In this document: piece by piece, positions 45,134-57,045 of the stretch
Numbering within the stretch: position 1 is the stretch's first letter
Layout of the letters: each line of letters begins with the position of its first letter
NCBI GenBank assembly: GCA_038503035.1
Contig: JAVSML010020391.1
Coordinates: forward strand, 1-64,000
Reading direction: 5' to 3'
DNA length: 64,000 nt
Source: Crocodylus rhombifer
Lineage: Eukaryota; Chordata; Crocodylia; Crocodylidae
The notes under the pieces: generated by a model
What the model was told of the DNA's origin: nothing
Seen by the model: only the letters and a program-made list of their open reading frames with translations
Database searches by the model: none
Translations under genes and position numbers: made by a program

Positions 45134-46690
45134 TTCATAGTATCATAGTACTTAGGGTTGGAAGGGACCTAAACAGATCATTAGGTCTGACCCCCTGTCC
45201 CAGCAGGAACGAGTGCCGGGATCACATCACCCCAGCCAAATATCCAGCCTCCTCATGAAGACCCCCAAGGTAGGAGAGAGCACCACCTCTCTTGGGAGCC
45301 CATTCCAGAGCCTGGCAGCCCTAACTGTAAAGTAATGTCTCCTGATATCCAGCCTGAACCTTCTCCCTAAAAATGTGGCCTTTATTCCTAGTAACCCTGG
45401 GTGGTGCCTGGGGGAACAGAGCCACCCCCAACTCCCACTGGTCCCCCCTGATGAGTTTGTAAACAGGCACCAGATCCCCTCTCAGCCTTCTTTTGTGGAG
45501 GCTAAATAAATTCAGGCCCTTCAGCCTCTCCCCGTAGGGCTTGCCCTGCTGCCCCTCAATCATGCGAGTGGCCCTCCTCTGGACCCTCTTAATGTTGTCC
45601 ACATCCTTCTTGAAGTGTGGCACCCAGAACTGGATGCAGTACTCCAGCTGTGGCCTGACCAGTGCCGCATAAAGGGGGAGGATCACATCCTTGGACCTGC
45701 TCATGATGCACCTGTAGATGCAGGACAAGGTGCGGTTAGCCTTACTGACTGCTTCCTCGCATTGGTGGCTCATGTTCATCCTGGAGTCAATAATGACTCC
45801 AAAATCCCTTTCTGCCACCGTGTTGACAAGAAGGGTGTTCCCCAACCTGTAGGTGTGTTGCTGGTTCCTTCTCCCTAGATGCAGCACCTTGCACTTGTCC
45901 ATGCTGAATTTCATCCTATTTTCATCCCTGCCCACCTCTGTAAACTGCCTAGATCTAGCTGGATTCTGTCCCTCCCCTCCAACGCGCCCACCTCGCCCCA
46001 CAGCTTGGTGTCATCAATGAATTTGGACAGCGTGCTTTCCACATCCAGATCGCCGATAAAGATGTCGAACCGTACAGGCCCCAGGACCAAGCCCTGGGGG
46101 ACCCCACTGCCCACATCTCTCCAGGTCAAAAACAACCCATCCACCACCATTCTGTGGGTGCGACCATCTAGCCAATTTGTCACCCATCTGTCTGTGTAGG
46201 CACCAGTGCCACAGTCACCAAGTTTTTTTAAGAGAATGTGGTGAGAAACTGTGTCAAAGGCCTTCTTAAAGTCCAGGAAGATGACATCCACCCCAACACC
46301 CTTGTCCAGGCGACCTGATCATAAAAAGAAACCAGGTTAGTCAAGCAGGACCTACCCACAATCAACCCATGTTGGTTGCCCCTGAGCATTACCTCTCTTG
46401 CTGGACCCTTGCAGATGTGCTCCTTGATAATTTTCTCAAAGGTCTTCCCAAGGACCAAGGTAAGACTGACTGGCCTATAATTGCCAGGGTCCTCTTTTCT
46501 CCCCTTCTTGTAAATGGGGACCACATTGGCCCTTTTCCAACTCTCTGGTACCTGGCCAGTGCCCCATGTGCGCTCATAGAGCCGTGCCAGGGGCCCCGCT
46601 ATGACCCCTGCCAATTCCCTCAGCACCCTTGGGTGAAGATCCTGTATCTGGACCTGCTGTTTTAAACATGTCCAGCTCCACCACTTTCTT
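45134..46690 (-). mobile_element. CR1 LINE, 5'-truncated, decayed
   Basis: A 1.56 kb minus-strand CR1 covering most of the RT domain, the C-terminal region and the 3' UTR. The 3' end at 45134 carries CATAGTATCATAG tail units followed by TTAGGGTTGGAAGGGACC. It is a different subfamily from the copy at 28 kb, since the 3' UTR and tail octamer differ. The 5' break falls near the FKTAGPD segment at the start of RT. Several frameshifts mark it as inactive. Confidence 0.93.
45321..46690 (-). pseudogene. CR1 ORF2 reverse transcriptase remnant, frameshifted
   Basis: Read 3' to 5' on the plus strand, the protein is split over at least three frames. About 46690-46290 carries NVVPIYKKGRKEDPGNYRPV and VGRSCLTNLVSFYDQV. 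About 46291-45911 carries FLDFKKAFDTVSH (motif A), GVPQGLVLGP (motif B) and FIDDTKLWGE (motif C). About 46001-45321 carries CKVLHLGRR, RPQLEYCIQFWVPHFKKD and KRRLRGDLV. Motif C reads FIDD instead of the usual FADD; the two aspartates remain. The terminal segment after VTRNKGH has shifted frame. The endonuclease is absent. Frame breaks fall near 46310, between about 45920 and 46000, and near 45360. It cannot make a working enzyme. Confidence 0.9.
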
Positions 46691-47200
46691 GACTCTCATG
46701 ATATGCAGCTGAATTAAATGTCTGTCTTTTGTATTTAAGAATCTCCACACTCACCACAAATAATCAGCAACCTCTGGGATGAAATCAAACCATTATTCCA
46801 CGGTGCACAGACATCATACAAGTCACATGATACCTTAGGAGAGGAAGGGAAGAATATTCTGCTCAACTGTAACACAAGAGAGTTTTACAAAAATAATTTA
46901 TCTAGTAAACCTAAGCGTCATTATTTCCATGGTGAGCTTTCCTGGGGAAGGAAAAAGGCAAAATTAGATTTTAATAGCAATCTTCAGATTACCCCAGCTT
47001 TGAAGAGTGCCAGGCAGCCAGGCTTAACAGCAGCAGTAAATTTGATTTGTCCTACCTACTGGAGACACTCCATCCACAGGCAGATAAGACATTCCCATGT
47101 CCACCCCTTTCTATAACAAAGTCCATGGTGGAAGGTGAGGACATGACCCAGATCAGGTTGGTAAAACTGAGTTCAAAGAGTTTTCTGCCTTCCTCACAGG

Positions 47201-47236
47201 AAGAAGAATTGCAAAACTCTAAAACTCTTGGTTCAG
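47201..47236 (+). repeat. Third copy of the hairpin-arm core
   Basis: AGAATTGCAAAACTCTAAAA, continuing into CTCTTGGTTCAG, repeats the inner arm of the hairpin 290 bp downstream in direct orientation. It lacks the GGTAGCC outer part. Confidence 0.8.
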
Positions 47237-47490
47237 ACCAACTAAGAAAATAGGTAAAAAATAAACTTCATTTTACACAGAGGAAACTGAAGGTGGATGT
47301 CTATTCCTCTGGGACCATGAGAGTTCCTTTGTGTTACTTGCTCTTTGCTGTGCAGATAAGACAAGATTTCTTCCCTGGTGGTGTCAAATGGCAGAAAGGC
47401 AGGGAGGTATAAAAATCTTTCTTAGTTGTTTAGCAATAAAGTTTATAATTCCAAAATTGGCCAAAATTCAGCATCTTCCATGTTTAAGAG

Positions 47491-47619
47491 ATGTGTTTGG
47501 TAGCCATGTTGGTCTGAGACAAAAAGAATTGCAAAACTCTAAAACCCAGATCCCTGAACCAAGAGTTTTAGAGTTCTGAAATTCTTTTTGTCCCAAACCA
47601 ACACGGCTACCAAACACAT
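47491..47619. mobile_element. Near-perfect hairpin element
   Basis: Left arm 47491-47545 (ATGTGTTTGGTAGCCATGTT, then AAAAAGAATTGCAAAACTCT) and right arm 47561-47619 are reverse complements with about four mismatches. The loop is about 15 bp. It looks like two head-to-head copies of one terminal sequence, either a foldback element or two repeat ends joined. Confidence 0.82.
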
Positions 47620-47810
47620 CACAGGAAGTTGGACATTTCTCACAGGAAGGAGGTGGGGGTAGCGACCAGTCCCTGAATAAGCTCCTAGTTGAGCAAACGC
47701 TAGACCAATCCTATAAGTTGTTCACTATTAACAGGTCAATCATCTCCACCCCGAATCTCTGAGTGGGTTCAAAGTCAACTTTGTAATTGCACAGCACTAC
47801 AATTTACTCT

Positions 47811-47864
47811 GTGTGTGCATGTGTGTGCATATGTGCGCACCTGTGTGTACATGCACGTGTGTGA
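47811..47864 (+). repeat. Degenerate (TG)n microsatellite
   Basis: Alternating purine-pyrimidine tract (GTGTGTGCATGTGTGTGCAT and on) of 54 bp with CA interruptions; a possible Z-DNA former. Confidence 0.85.
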
Positions 47865-47904
47865 GCAGATGTATACAACTTGGTCTAGTATACTGGGAAT
47901 GCGA

Positions 47905-48140
47905 CTGGAAGTCAGCATGCCTGGATCCTGTAACTGGCTTGCTCATGCATTAATATGCTTGAGACCTTGGGTCAATCACTTGATTTTTAGAGCCTCTATA
48001 TCCTCATCTATAAAAATATAAGTAGGGATAATAATACTTGCCTGCATCAAAGGAAGGTTGGGAGACTTATTAACTACCATAGATTAGATACTGCTTAGAC
48101 TATCTGGTATCTACACAATACCTAAATGTTATGATGATAG
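47905..48140 (+). mobile_element. MIR-like SINE, best preserved in window
   Basis: GCCTGGATCCTGTAACTGGC, then GAGACCTTGGGTCAATCACT, CCTCTATATCCTCATCTATA and GGGATAATAATACTTGCCTG in the correct order for MIR sense strand, ending near CAATACCTAAATG. An ancient element shared by amniotes, so it gives no lineage signal. Confidence 0.82.
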
Positions 48141-48184
48141 GTACAATACAAATATAGCAGGTTTGTTAAACAGAGCCGGGGGAA

Positions 48185-48560
48185 AAATTGTCTGGCACTT
48201 TTATGGCCAAAAAATGCAGCTTAAAGGTAACCAAAACATTTTGGAAATTTGTATTGATCCTGGTGAAGCGTTTCAGTTGGAAAAAAATGAGGAGAAAATT
48301 CTTTAGAAGTCAGAACCTTTTTTTCAATTCAAAGCAATGCTTTTTTTTTTCTAAATTTGTTTCATTTCTTTTAAAAAGTTGAAAACAGCTCAAAAATAAA
48401 ACAAGAAATGTTGGCTTGAGCAAAATGCTTTGTTTTAGGTAATATGAAATGCTTTCAACTTGTCAATTCTGGAAAAAAAAGTCCAAAAATTTGCCTTTCC
48501 ACTCAAAACGTGTTTTCTTAATCCCAGTTTTTTCAGCAGACCAAAAAAACAGCTGGAACT
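48185..48560. repeat. A/T-rich homopurine-homopyrimidine-biased stretch
   Basis: Repeated GAAAA, TTTTT and AAAATG words with short T or A runs (T10 at 48341-48350, A8 at 48473-48480). It resembles an old AT-rich element, but no ends could be defined. A 64-codon frame at 48188-48382 is composition-driven. Confidence 0.45.
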
Positions 48561-49688
48561 GTAGTACACAGAGATCTCTGAATCAATGTCTCTCTCAGCC
48601 ATGATGACATTTTGTCTTACAAATGTTGAATCCTGGGCTTTCTGACCCCAAAAAGACAGGAACATTATGGTCTACAATTCACTTCTTTTCCCAGGAGCCT
48701 AGAGTGAAGCTGCCAAAGCCAACATTCCCACATTGCCTCTTCCTATTATCCAGTTACCATTAATTCACATCTTCAACCTCTATTTGAGCTTGGCTTTGAG
48801 CCTAACATTAAACTACATGGTTGCATAGTTCTGTGGCTGCTCCTCTAGCCATAATGCAGGCTAATAGGTCAACCCTTGGCTTTGGGTAAGTTATAAAATG
48901 GAAAATCTCAGTTAGACAAGCTTTAGAATTCTTACTAGACAGCATGTTGTAATTCTTGTCCCTGAGTCATCCAGAGAGTGCTGCTTATAATATCTGGTGT
49001 TTGCTCTCACTGCAAATGATTACATTGCTGTGTTCTTCTCAAACCATCCAAAAAGACATTCAAGATTCATTTCCCAGTAAGGGACGAATGCGCTGCAGGG
49101 AACACTCCCCCAGGCAACACGTGCTAGGGATGCAAATCCCTCTGTGCATGAGTGGTATTTGCATAAACATATGCCAAGTCCACAGCAAGAATGCAATTAC
49201 ATGCACCACTTAAATATGGACAGAGGACAGAGTTTTCTTACCATGTAAGGTATGTACAAAATTGACATCAGGGGTATGATTCAGAAAACATCCACACAGA
49301 TTCTGTATTCCCAGCAAGGACTGGCAATGGTCGACAAGCACTGTTCTAGGAAGGAGTTGGCAAAACAACCCTTACAACTAATGGCCCACCACAGCAATCG
49401 TACACAGAGACCAGTCCCAAGTCTATGACTCTCTCTCTACTAGGCTGCTGGTATAAGTAGGACCAAGGTCATATTTATCTTCTCATGGTATTTTGTTGGC
49501 CTAGGTAAAATGTGCTGGTAGTTTCAAGATCAGATGTATGGTACACAGGTGACCACATAATACTATGAGCTACAGGACTTTCCACTAAAGGAATTCAAAG
49601 GGTATAACAAATATTAAGTCTCCCTAGACCCCCTGTGAGGCAAAGTAGTATCACAGATCTGTCTGTGACAGTGAGGCACAGGGACATG
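48561..49688. other. No recognisable gene
   Basis: Unassigned sequence up to the hAT MITE. Confidence 0.6.
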
Positions 49689-49696
49689 TACTAGAT

Positions 49697-49928
49697 CAGT
49701 GTTTCTCAATCAGTGGGACGCGGCCCACTGGTAGGACGTGAAGGTTGTGTAGGTAGGACTTATCCAAAACAAGTGGCATTCCTGAGAAAGGTAGAGGGCC
49801 TGCAGGCTCGAGATTCTGCAGAAATACACTTCTTGGAAAAAGTGGGGTTTTGTTTTTATCCTGGTGGGACCAGGGGTTTTTGACAAAACGGTGATGGGAC
49901 GTAAGGTGCAAAAGTTTTAGAACCGCTG
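49697..49928. mobile_element. hAT-Charlie-like MITE, 232 bp
   Basis: Ends CAGTGTTTCTCAA and, reverse-complemented, CAGCGGTTCTAAAA. Flanking octamers TACTAGAT (49689-49696) and TCCTAGAA (49929-49936) share 6 of 8 bases. The interior starts with the GTGGGACGCGGCCCACTGG stretch often seen next to this type of end. No coding capacity. Confidence 0.8.
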
Positions 49929-49936
49929 TCCTAGAA

Positions 49937-52900
49937 GATGAGCATTTGATAAGACATGAAACAGAACCCAGATGTCCTGGCACCTTGTCTTGTGCATTAG
50001 CCTTCACCTCCCCATCACCTCTGTAATGGGCATCTGGGACAAGTACTGAATGAGCCTGAGGCTTGAACTAACATCACACCCGAAGAGGTGGTTCTTTCAA
50101 GTCAAGACAGGCAGGGGAAGCCACTATTCCAGGAGCACTACTTGCTCAGAGGACACGCAGAGCATGTCAGTCTCCAGAGCTGTAATCCAGTGCCCTGTTA
50201 GCAGCAAATTCACTTAAAAGAGCATGCTGAATTCTGAAAAGGAGAAAAAAAATGACTCAGCAAAAGTCCAGCCCTTTACTCATGAGCAGGTCTGGCGAAA
50301 CCTGCATCCAGCTGTTTTAGGAGATACCAGCAAGCAGATGCCAGATCAGATAGTTTCAGAGGTGCCCTTGAAAGATTGAACCCTCTGAGGCAGAAGCAAA
50401 CACATGAGGGGTCAGAGATTCCTCTCTTTTGGCCTTGCTGGGATGCATTTGGCACAACAAATCTTACAAACATCCAGCTTGATGAATAGGAATCAGAGCG
50501 GTCTCTGGCATCCAGAGTTGATTAAATATTGCAAGTGTTGGACACTTCTCAAATTCCAAACATGTCCATGCCCTCTGTTATCTGCTGTTTATGAACATTC
50601 ATTCAAATGGGTGTTTCACACACCAGCCTGGGGAATGGCCATTTTGCCTACCAACACCCATATTTGTTCGGGGAGCCAGGGACCAATGCATGAACCAGCA
50701 AACCTTGCAGTCACAATTGCCGATACTCTTCAAAAACATTCAGTCCTTTTATCACAGAGCAGCAACAGTGAGCAGCAACAGCAACAAGGGACTTCTAGCG
50801 GTAGAAACAATAACGGTTAAAAAGACAATTCACAAACAATTTCCAGGATGAGATTTGTTCCCTTTAACTGTCAGCCTAATAATTCACATGTTCATAATAT
50901 TCTAAGGCAAATATTTTCAAACCTAGAAATGTATTTAGGTACATAAGTAAAAACTGCCTCTTTTCAGCAGAGCTCAGTACCCACAATTCACATGCAGGTC
51001 AGCAGACACTGGAGGTGTAAGCTGATCTGAATGGGTCTTGTGGCAGTGGAAGGAAAAGGTCCTCATAATGTCTGTTCTAAGCCATCCTGGTCATAAAAGT
51101 ACCTCTATACTTTAACCCCTCTTTATCCCACTGTAGGAAAGATGAGGCCACTGAAACATAGTTCTCTCACCAACCAACCATAAGTTAGAGCAACCTTGAG
51201 GCTACTTCACCATATCCCTGGGGCCAAACCACGGGTAGCCTGAGGGTAATGTAAATATGGCTGAAAGTCCCTGCCTCCCTCCTCAGGTCCCACCCTACAC
51301 CAGACTCCTGAACTGGGCGCTATGTGTAGTCATTATGCCCTGTTCATCGTTTTTGAAAAGAGGTTTCAAAGAAATATCATCTCTTTGGGAATTTATGTGC
51401 CATTACCTTGTTGACTGCAGGCTTCCTGTAGGCATCCAGCCATGGGTCCTATAAGGGTCAGATCTGGCAGGTACAAGTCATACAAATAAGGGCATCAATA
51501 TCAAGTCTTTAGTTAAGATGGAAATTCCTGCAGCAAATTACCATAAAGATTTAGGAACATTAAGTCCATTCTGGCTCTTCTGGGGCTGTTGCAACATGCA
51601 TCCTTTTTTTCATTTGCAAATGTCAGAAACCTCCCTCCTTTTCCTGCCCCTTCCCTCCCCCGCAAGCCTGTTCCTTCTCTCGGGAACATGTGAAAGAAGT
51701 TCCTTTTCACCATGGCAAGGCACCAAAGAGACAGGTGGCTCCATGCGTGAACAACCACAGAGGAGGTGACGGAAATCCCATTCCACACAGTCTTGAGTCA
51801 AGCACACAAGTTCCCCACGCTACACGGAATTGCTTGGTGGGGGAAGGCATTGTTGATTAAACTGTATCCTGGACCAAAGCCATGAACAGCTCTTCAGCTG
51901 ATTTATGGACCATCACGGTTTCACTATTACAGTGGTGGTTTTGGAAGCCTAGTGTCCGGATTCTGATCTCAGACTTACACCTGAGTACATGGGAGTTATT
52001 CTGCTGCCAGCAAGGGGATCACTCTGAACGATCTGTCCCTTGCAGCCCAAGAGTCTGATCGATGAAAGCAATGTTTCATACTAATGTTTTATGGAAAGGG
52101 ACAATTTCTGGGAAACCTACCAGCCTAGGTTGCGGATGGCATTTTTCTGGTTAAGAACTGAAGCAGTATTTATTGGGCTTCCTTTAAAATCTTCATTTCT
52201 GCAGATGTACTTTTTAAAGGAGTTTGACTGATAAAAAGAATCGTTTGCCTGGCTCTAGGGAGCCAAATACACACTGTATATACTTCTGCAAGATGACTCA
52301 GAGCAAACTCAAGGCACTAATCCATTTTTAGTAGCTCTTCTGTGTGGCATTAGCTAAGCTTTTACTCAGTTTGTTTATGGCCTCTCTGCTAATGTTGTCT
52401 TTGTGCAAGTTCCAGTGGGCACCATCAAAGTTAACATGCTGTTTGGGGTTACTCTGGTATAGTGTTGTCTGAGATGAACTGGGTTTCCACTGGTGCTTGC
52501 TGGATCTTAACAGCACATTTGTACTTTCATGTGCATATAAACTCAGACCAACAAGCTGGTCTGGACTTCCCACGTAAACCTGCATGTTGTAACCAGTCAT
52601 CACTGCCTTTTTTGTGCCCCAGAAAGCAAAGGTTTTCCCCTGTGCTTACATATTTCCATATATTCAGAAGAACATAGTGTTCCTTCTAGCACACTGGCTA
52701 GGGAAGGATTATGCAGGGGCTCCTCCCCTCTACCCCCTCAGGAGTGATAATTAAAATGCCTTGGTACTGAAACAGTCTCATAATGTTCTCATTGGCGTTG
52801 CTTTCAATGCAAGTGATCACAGCAAGGGTCACCCTTCTCTCAAAAGCAAATGCAACTTATGTACAATATGTACAGATTTTGATTTCCTTGTGATACCCAG

Positions 52901-54675
52901 TCTCGTAGCTAATGTTTGTACTTGTTTCCTTGCAAATATTCAATCACAGTAGTGGCCACAGAATAGATTTCAGACATTATAAGGAAAAGTCTCTCTATAT
53001 AATAGGGACTAGACTAGATCAAATGCTGACCAACATCAACATTTCTAAATAAACCAAAAAGAAAAAGGCAATGGGAAAAGGTCATGAATATTTACAGGAA
53101 ACTAAAAAAACTCACTAGGGATTGGCTGGATACCTAGGAACAAGATAAAGAGTAACCTGGTTGCACATTGTTTCACGCACGTACAGGAACATACATATAC
53201 ACACTCCATTATTTTTTGTACACAGATGAGTCCAAAACATCCCTGGTCCCCAACACCCCAAGGTTCAAACCCAGATCCAAATGTAGGCCCACCACTCTCC
53301 AAATACAAAGGACTATATCCCAGCCTCTGAACAAACAAAACAATACATGGGCTGAAGAAGTGGATTGGAGCATGTAAACCAGAGCAGTCCACTGTCAGCT
53401 GTGCAAGGAGGACATTTACTGAATAAAGACATTTCCTTTAGAAAAATGTCCAGAAAATAATGCTCTATGGAAAAGGCAGCACCCGCAGCCCTGAAGGCCA
53501 GAAGAAGGCCTTCCATGGCTCAACATCGCCCTCCCCTGGCTGATCTTTACAGGCCCATCTGTAATTGCCGGAATAACCTTTTGGCAGGATGGGTGATTCC
53601 TTTAGCCACGTTCAGAACCTAAAGGGAATCCTGTACCTTAAGGAACATGTTCAAAGTGGCATGAAAAGTGGTTTGGCTACTCCCATCAAAGCCAACAGAA
53701 AATGAAGGGCTGAAACCTGTTGGGGAAATGTATGCTCAAATGTACTTTAAGGTCAAACTTTTCAAGCAGTTTTATGGCCTCGCTTTTTAAGTAGCCAACG
53801 TGAGACACCTTCAACGAATGCTGATTTTCAGAGAATGTGAGTTCAACATCCAAAAATCACTGTTCAGTTTTGAAAATCTTTAGCTTTCAGCTTCTAGTCG
53901 CTAAATCAGTCAAGCCATTGTCAATATCTCGAATATCTTGAATTCCTTGAAGAATCCCTTGAAAAATGTACAGTAAAATGAATTAGAAGCCTCAGTCCCA
54001 TTTTCAAAAATGGCTCAAGATCTAAGAAATGTAGGCCACGTTTGGACTAGAAAATAACTATACCTATCAACAGTACTTGTAAACATGCCATGCTGATTAC
54101 AATGGGCTGCTTTCTGGCCCAAAAGCAGTGTGGGCACCTCCTTACAGTGCTGCAAGTGATAATAGGTCTACTCACAGTGCCACATAGGCTTACAACCACC
54201 CTGCTTTCAATTTAGCAGGCAGCCTGCTCAGTGTGTCGGAGGACACCAAGCACAGTAAGCTTGTGATATAGGTATGGCTTTAGGCTCCTAATTTGCTGAA
54301 TGGCTAAAAACAGGAGCTAGGTTCCCAAGTGACCTTGTATTTTGGAATCCAGCTTGTCTAAACCTAAGAGTTGTTTCACCAAATCAAATAAGTTAACAAC
54401 AAAAATGATCCATTAAGGCATCTTCTCCCCCACCTCTGCCAACACCAGTGTTTTCCGAACATTGTATGTACTACTGCTTTGTCCAGTTTCATTATAATTG
54501 TTTCAAGAAATGTCTTTATTTTCATTAGGAAAGTATTCCACAATGTAATAGATCTCACAGTTGAAAGGGTTTCTTTTCTTGATCTTTCCTAATATTATCC
54601 CCTCTGATTCCCTTGGGCTGGTATGTTTGTGTTTATAGCTGTTTGTTATATTATCGGGCTTCTGACCCAAAAAGT
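49937..54675. other. No recognisable gene
   Basis: Unassigned. A CAGCAACAG-rich spot at 50760-50790 gives a short glutamine run in a 138-codon frame (50404-50820), which I do not regard as a gene. A weak MIR-like stretch may lie near 51.1 kb. Confidence 0.6.
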
Positions 54676-54905
54676 TATAGCAATAAGCCTTGTCTACATA
54701 CAAAGGTTTTACTAACTTAACTAAATTGCTTTAAAAACTGCTTGGTCAATGCAACCTTTGTTTAAGAGTGGTTCATATTGATTTGGCTTAGGCAAGTAAG
54801 GCACTGATTTAATCTAAACTGAGATAAGCTGCTCTTAACCCATTTTTAACAGTGTGCACCCAGAGTTGCATCTATGTGAATGAGACTAAAGATACACCAT
54901 TTGTT
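54676..54905. mobile_element. Possible AT-rich MITE
   Basis: CCTTGTCTACATACAAAGG at the left edge matches the style of the end at 61619. The interior has repeated TTTAACTAAATTG/TTTAATCTAAACTG wording. The right end is not defined. Confidence 0.35.
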
Positions 54906-56254
54906 AAACTAATGCTAGCGTATTTGGAAGCAAAACCTTGGAGTATGTTTAGTGGGCTATTTGACATGACATTTGTCTATTCAGCATTGTATGTTGCAAA
55001 GGTTCAATGTGAGACACAGATGTGACTAAGACATTTCATACTTTCACCAAAACCAGAACAGAGCCAAAATCCTATCAAGAGATTCAGTCCTTTTATTAGA
55101 ACAATCTCCAAGGGAAGTAACATGCTATTCTAATAAACGAACCAAAGGAAAAGGCATCTGAATGACAAAGCTGAGTTGATTTCACCAGAGAGAGGCTCAT
55201 TGGACAGAGATTGATTGTGGAGTGCCCTTGTGCACTCTGGCCTCTGGACCACTTCTCTGCTATGAGACAGCTGTGAACTAGAAGAACATTTAAGCAATGG
55301 TACATTAGCTAGGGGTCACTCACAATCCCCTCTCCTGGCATGTATTTTTGCCAGCTTGGCTTATGGCTGAGTTGCCCCTTGCCCCTTTGTAATTAGCTTC
55401 CATGCCCTCTTCTTGCATTTGGGATTTAGCTTTCCCAAGTCTCCTGTGCTTCTACAACAGTATTTATATCATCATCATTCTGTTTAAAAACATCTCCCAA
55501 AATACCTACAGATTTGCATCTTCTCCTGATCCATTGACTCTCCATGTGGCAGGGAGAAGTCCTGCTTCCCATCAGGTAGGCTATCTGGCACAGCACACAT
55601 GCCACCTAAGTTGTTTGTTTCAATTCCCAGCAACCAGGACAGAATGGATGTGAACTTCTTGAAACCTGCCCAACTTCAGGGGCTCTTGTACTGAAGGGTG
55701 AGTGAGCTTCTTTGCTTGGATTTCTGCACTGAGTCACGGGTGAGAGAAATACTCTTCATTTAGTTTACGTAGGTATCTCGACTCTTTGCACAAGTCTACT
55801 TGGCTGACTAAAGCAGCCACTTTGTTCTGCTAATATTCCTGCCCACACCCACCCTTACAAGTTTGTGAGTTGGCCTGCAGCTTTCTAAACAGACCATTAA
55901 ACAAGTCTTAATAATAGTAATTCTTAAACTGTCTCTTTCAATTAAAAAAAATAGTAGCATAAAATCAACTGGCCAGCCTCATTTATTTACAGCACAGCAA
56001 TGCTGATGTTATGCTGACAGAGTCTAATCTCCATCACAATACTGTGGAAGCCAATATCATGGGTGCCATGGACAGTAACATTTAGACCCATGTCTGTTAG
56101 GGTCAACTGTGACAGAGAAGAGCACTAGCCAACTATAGTCCAGGAGAGCCAAATATTGTTCCCTCACTATTAACACTGATATTCTTAATTATAATTAAAA
56201 CCCCCTCCAGCCACCCACTCCTGCTGCACCTGCCAAATGTCAAAAGCAGTAAGC
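54906..56254. other. No recognisable gene
   Basis: Unassigned, no supportable feature. Confidence 0.6.
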
Positions 56255-56372
56255 TAGCTGCCATGTAGACGTGCTAAGTGCACACAGTAAGCATGCCCAA
56301 GACTGAGAGCAGTGCTGAGCACCCCCTACAAATAGCACACTACAAAGCATTATAGACATGCCCCAGGTCTAA
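56255..56372. mobile_element. Possible small DNA-element remnant
   Basis: CATGTAGACGTGCTAAGTGC near the left and, on the opposite strand, GGGGCATGTCTATAATGC near the right resemble ends of small reptilian MITEs. Weak. Confidence 0.3.
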
Positions 56373-56869
56373 TTTGGAGAAGTAGCCTCTAGTCATACTG
56401 CCCCGTTTCCCCTAAAAATGTACCTCTGAGCAAGGAAATAACATATACTATAGGAATATATGCCTACATTGTTTGACTGCCCTCTAGAAGAGGTACTAAT
56501 AATAGTACTTGCTAATATAGGAAATTGCGTTTTGGAATATGTTACCCAGTATCCTTAACAGGCAACTGGGTAGGCTTGTCTTTGGAGAGTGGAAAAACAG
56601 AGTTTGGCATATTATCAGTGTCAAATATCAAGGAATCTGGCCTCTTTAAATATATAATATAAAATCCCTCATAAGTACAGCATAGCATATAACTGTTCTC
56701 TTTCAAGTTCTGTCTTAAATAATTACTCTTACTTGAAATCCATCTGTCTTCCACTCAATTACTTTTTCATAGGAGACATGCCCTGTAAGTGGTTTAACAC
56801 TTAACTTGTCCATGACTCCTTTCATCAACAAAATCTTTAAAAGTATTGCAGACATCAGTTGATGCTTAC

Positions 56870-57045
56870 ACCACTGCTGGGAGATAGATGAGCATGGCTG
56901 GGGTTTAACAAATAATCAGTCTTAGCCCTAGTTTATGGATAGGGAAACTGAGAGTCAGGGAGGTAAAAAAAAATTGCCATTGAGATAAGGGCTAATCTGT
57001 GGCAGAATCTGGAAGACAGCCCCAGTTTCCAGACTTCCCACCCCT
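56870..57045 (-). mobile_element. MIR-like SINE fragment
   Basis: CCCTAGTTTATGGATAGGGA, AACTGAGAGTCAGGGAGGTA and TGGCAGAATCTGGAAGACAG in reverse MIR order, with an A-rich expansion at 56966-56974. Confidence 0.65.
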
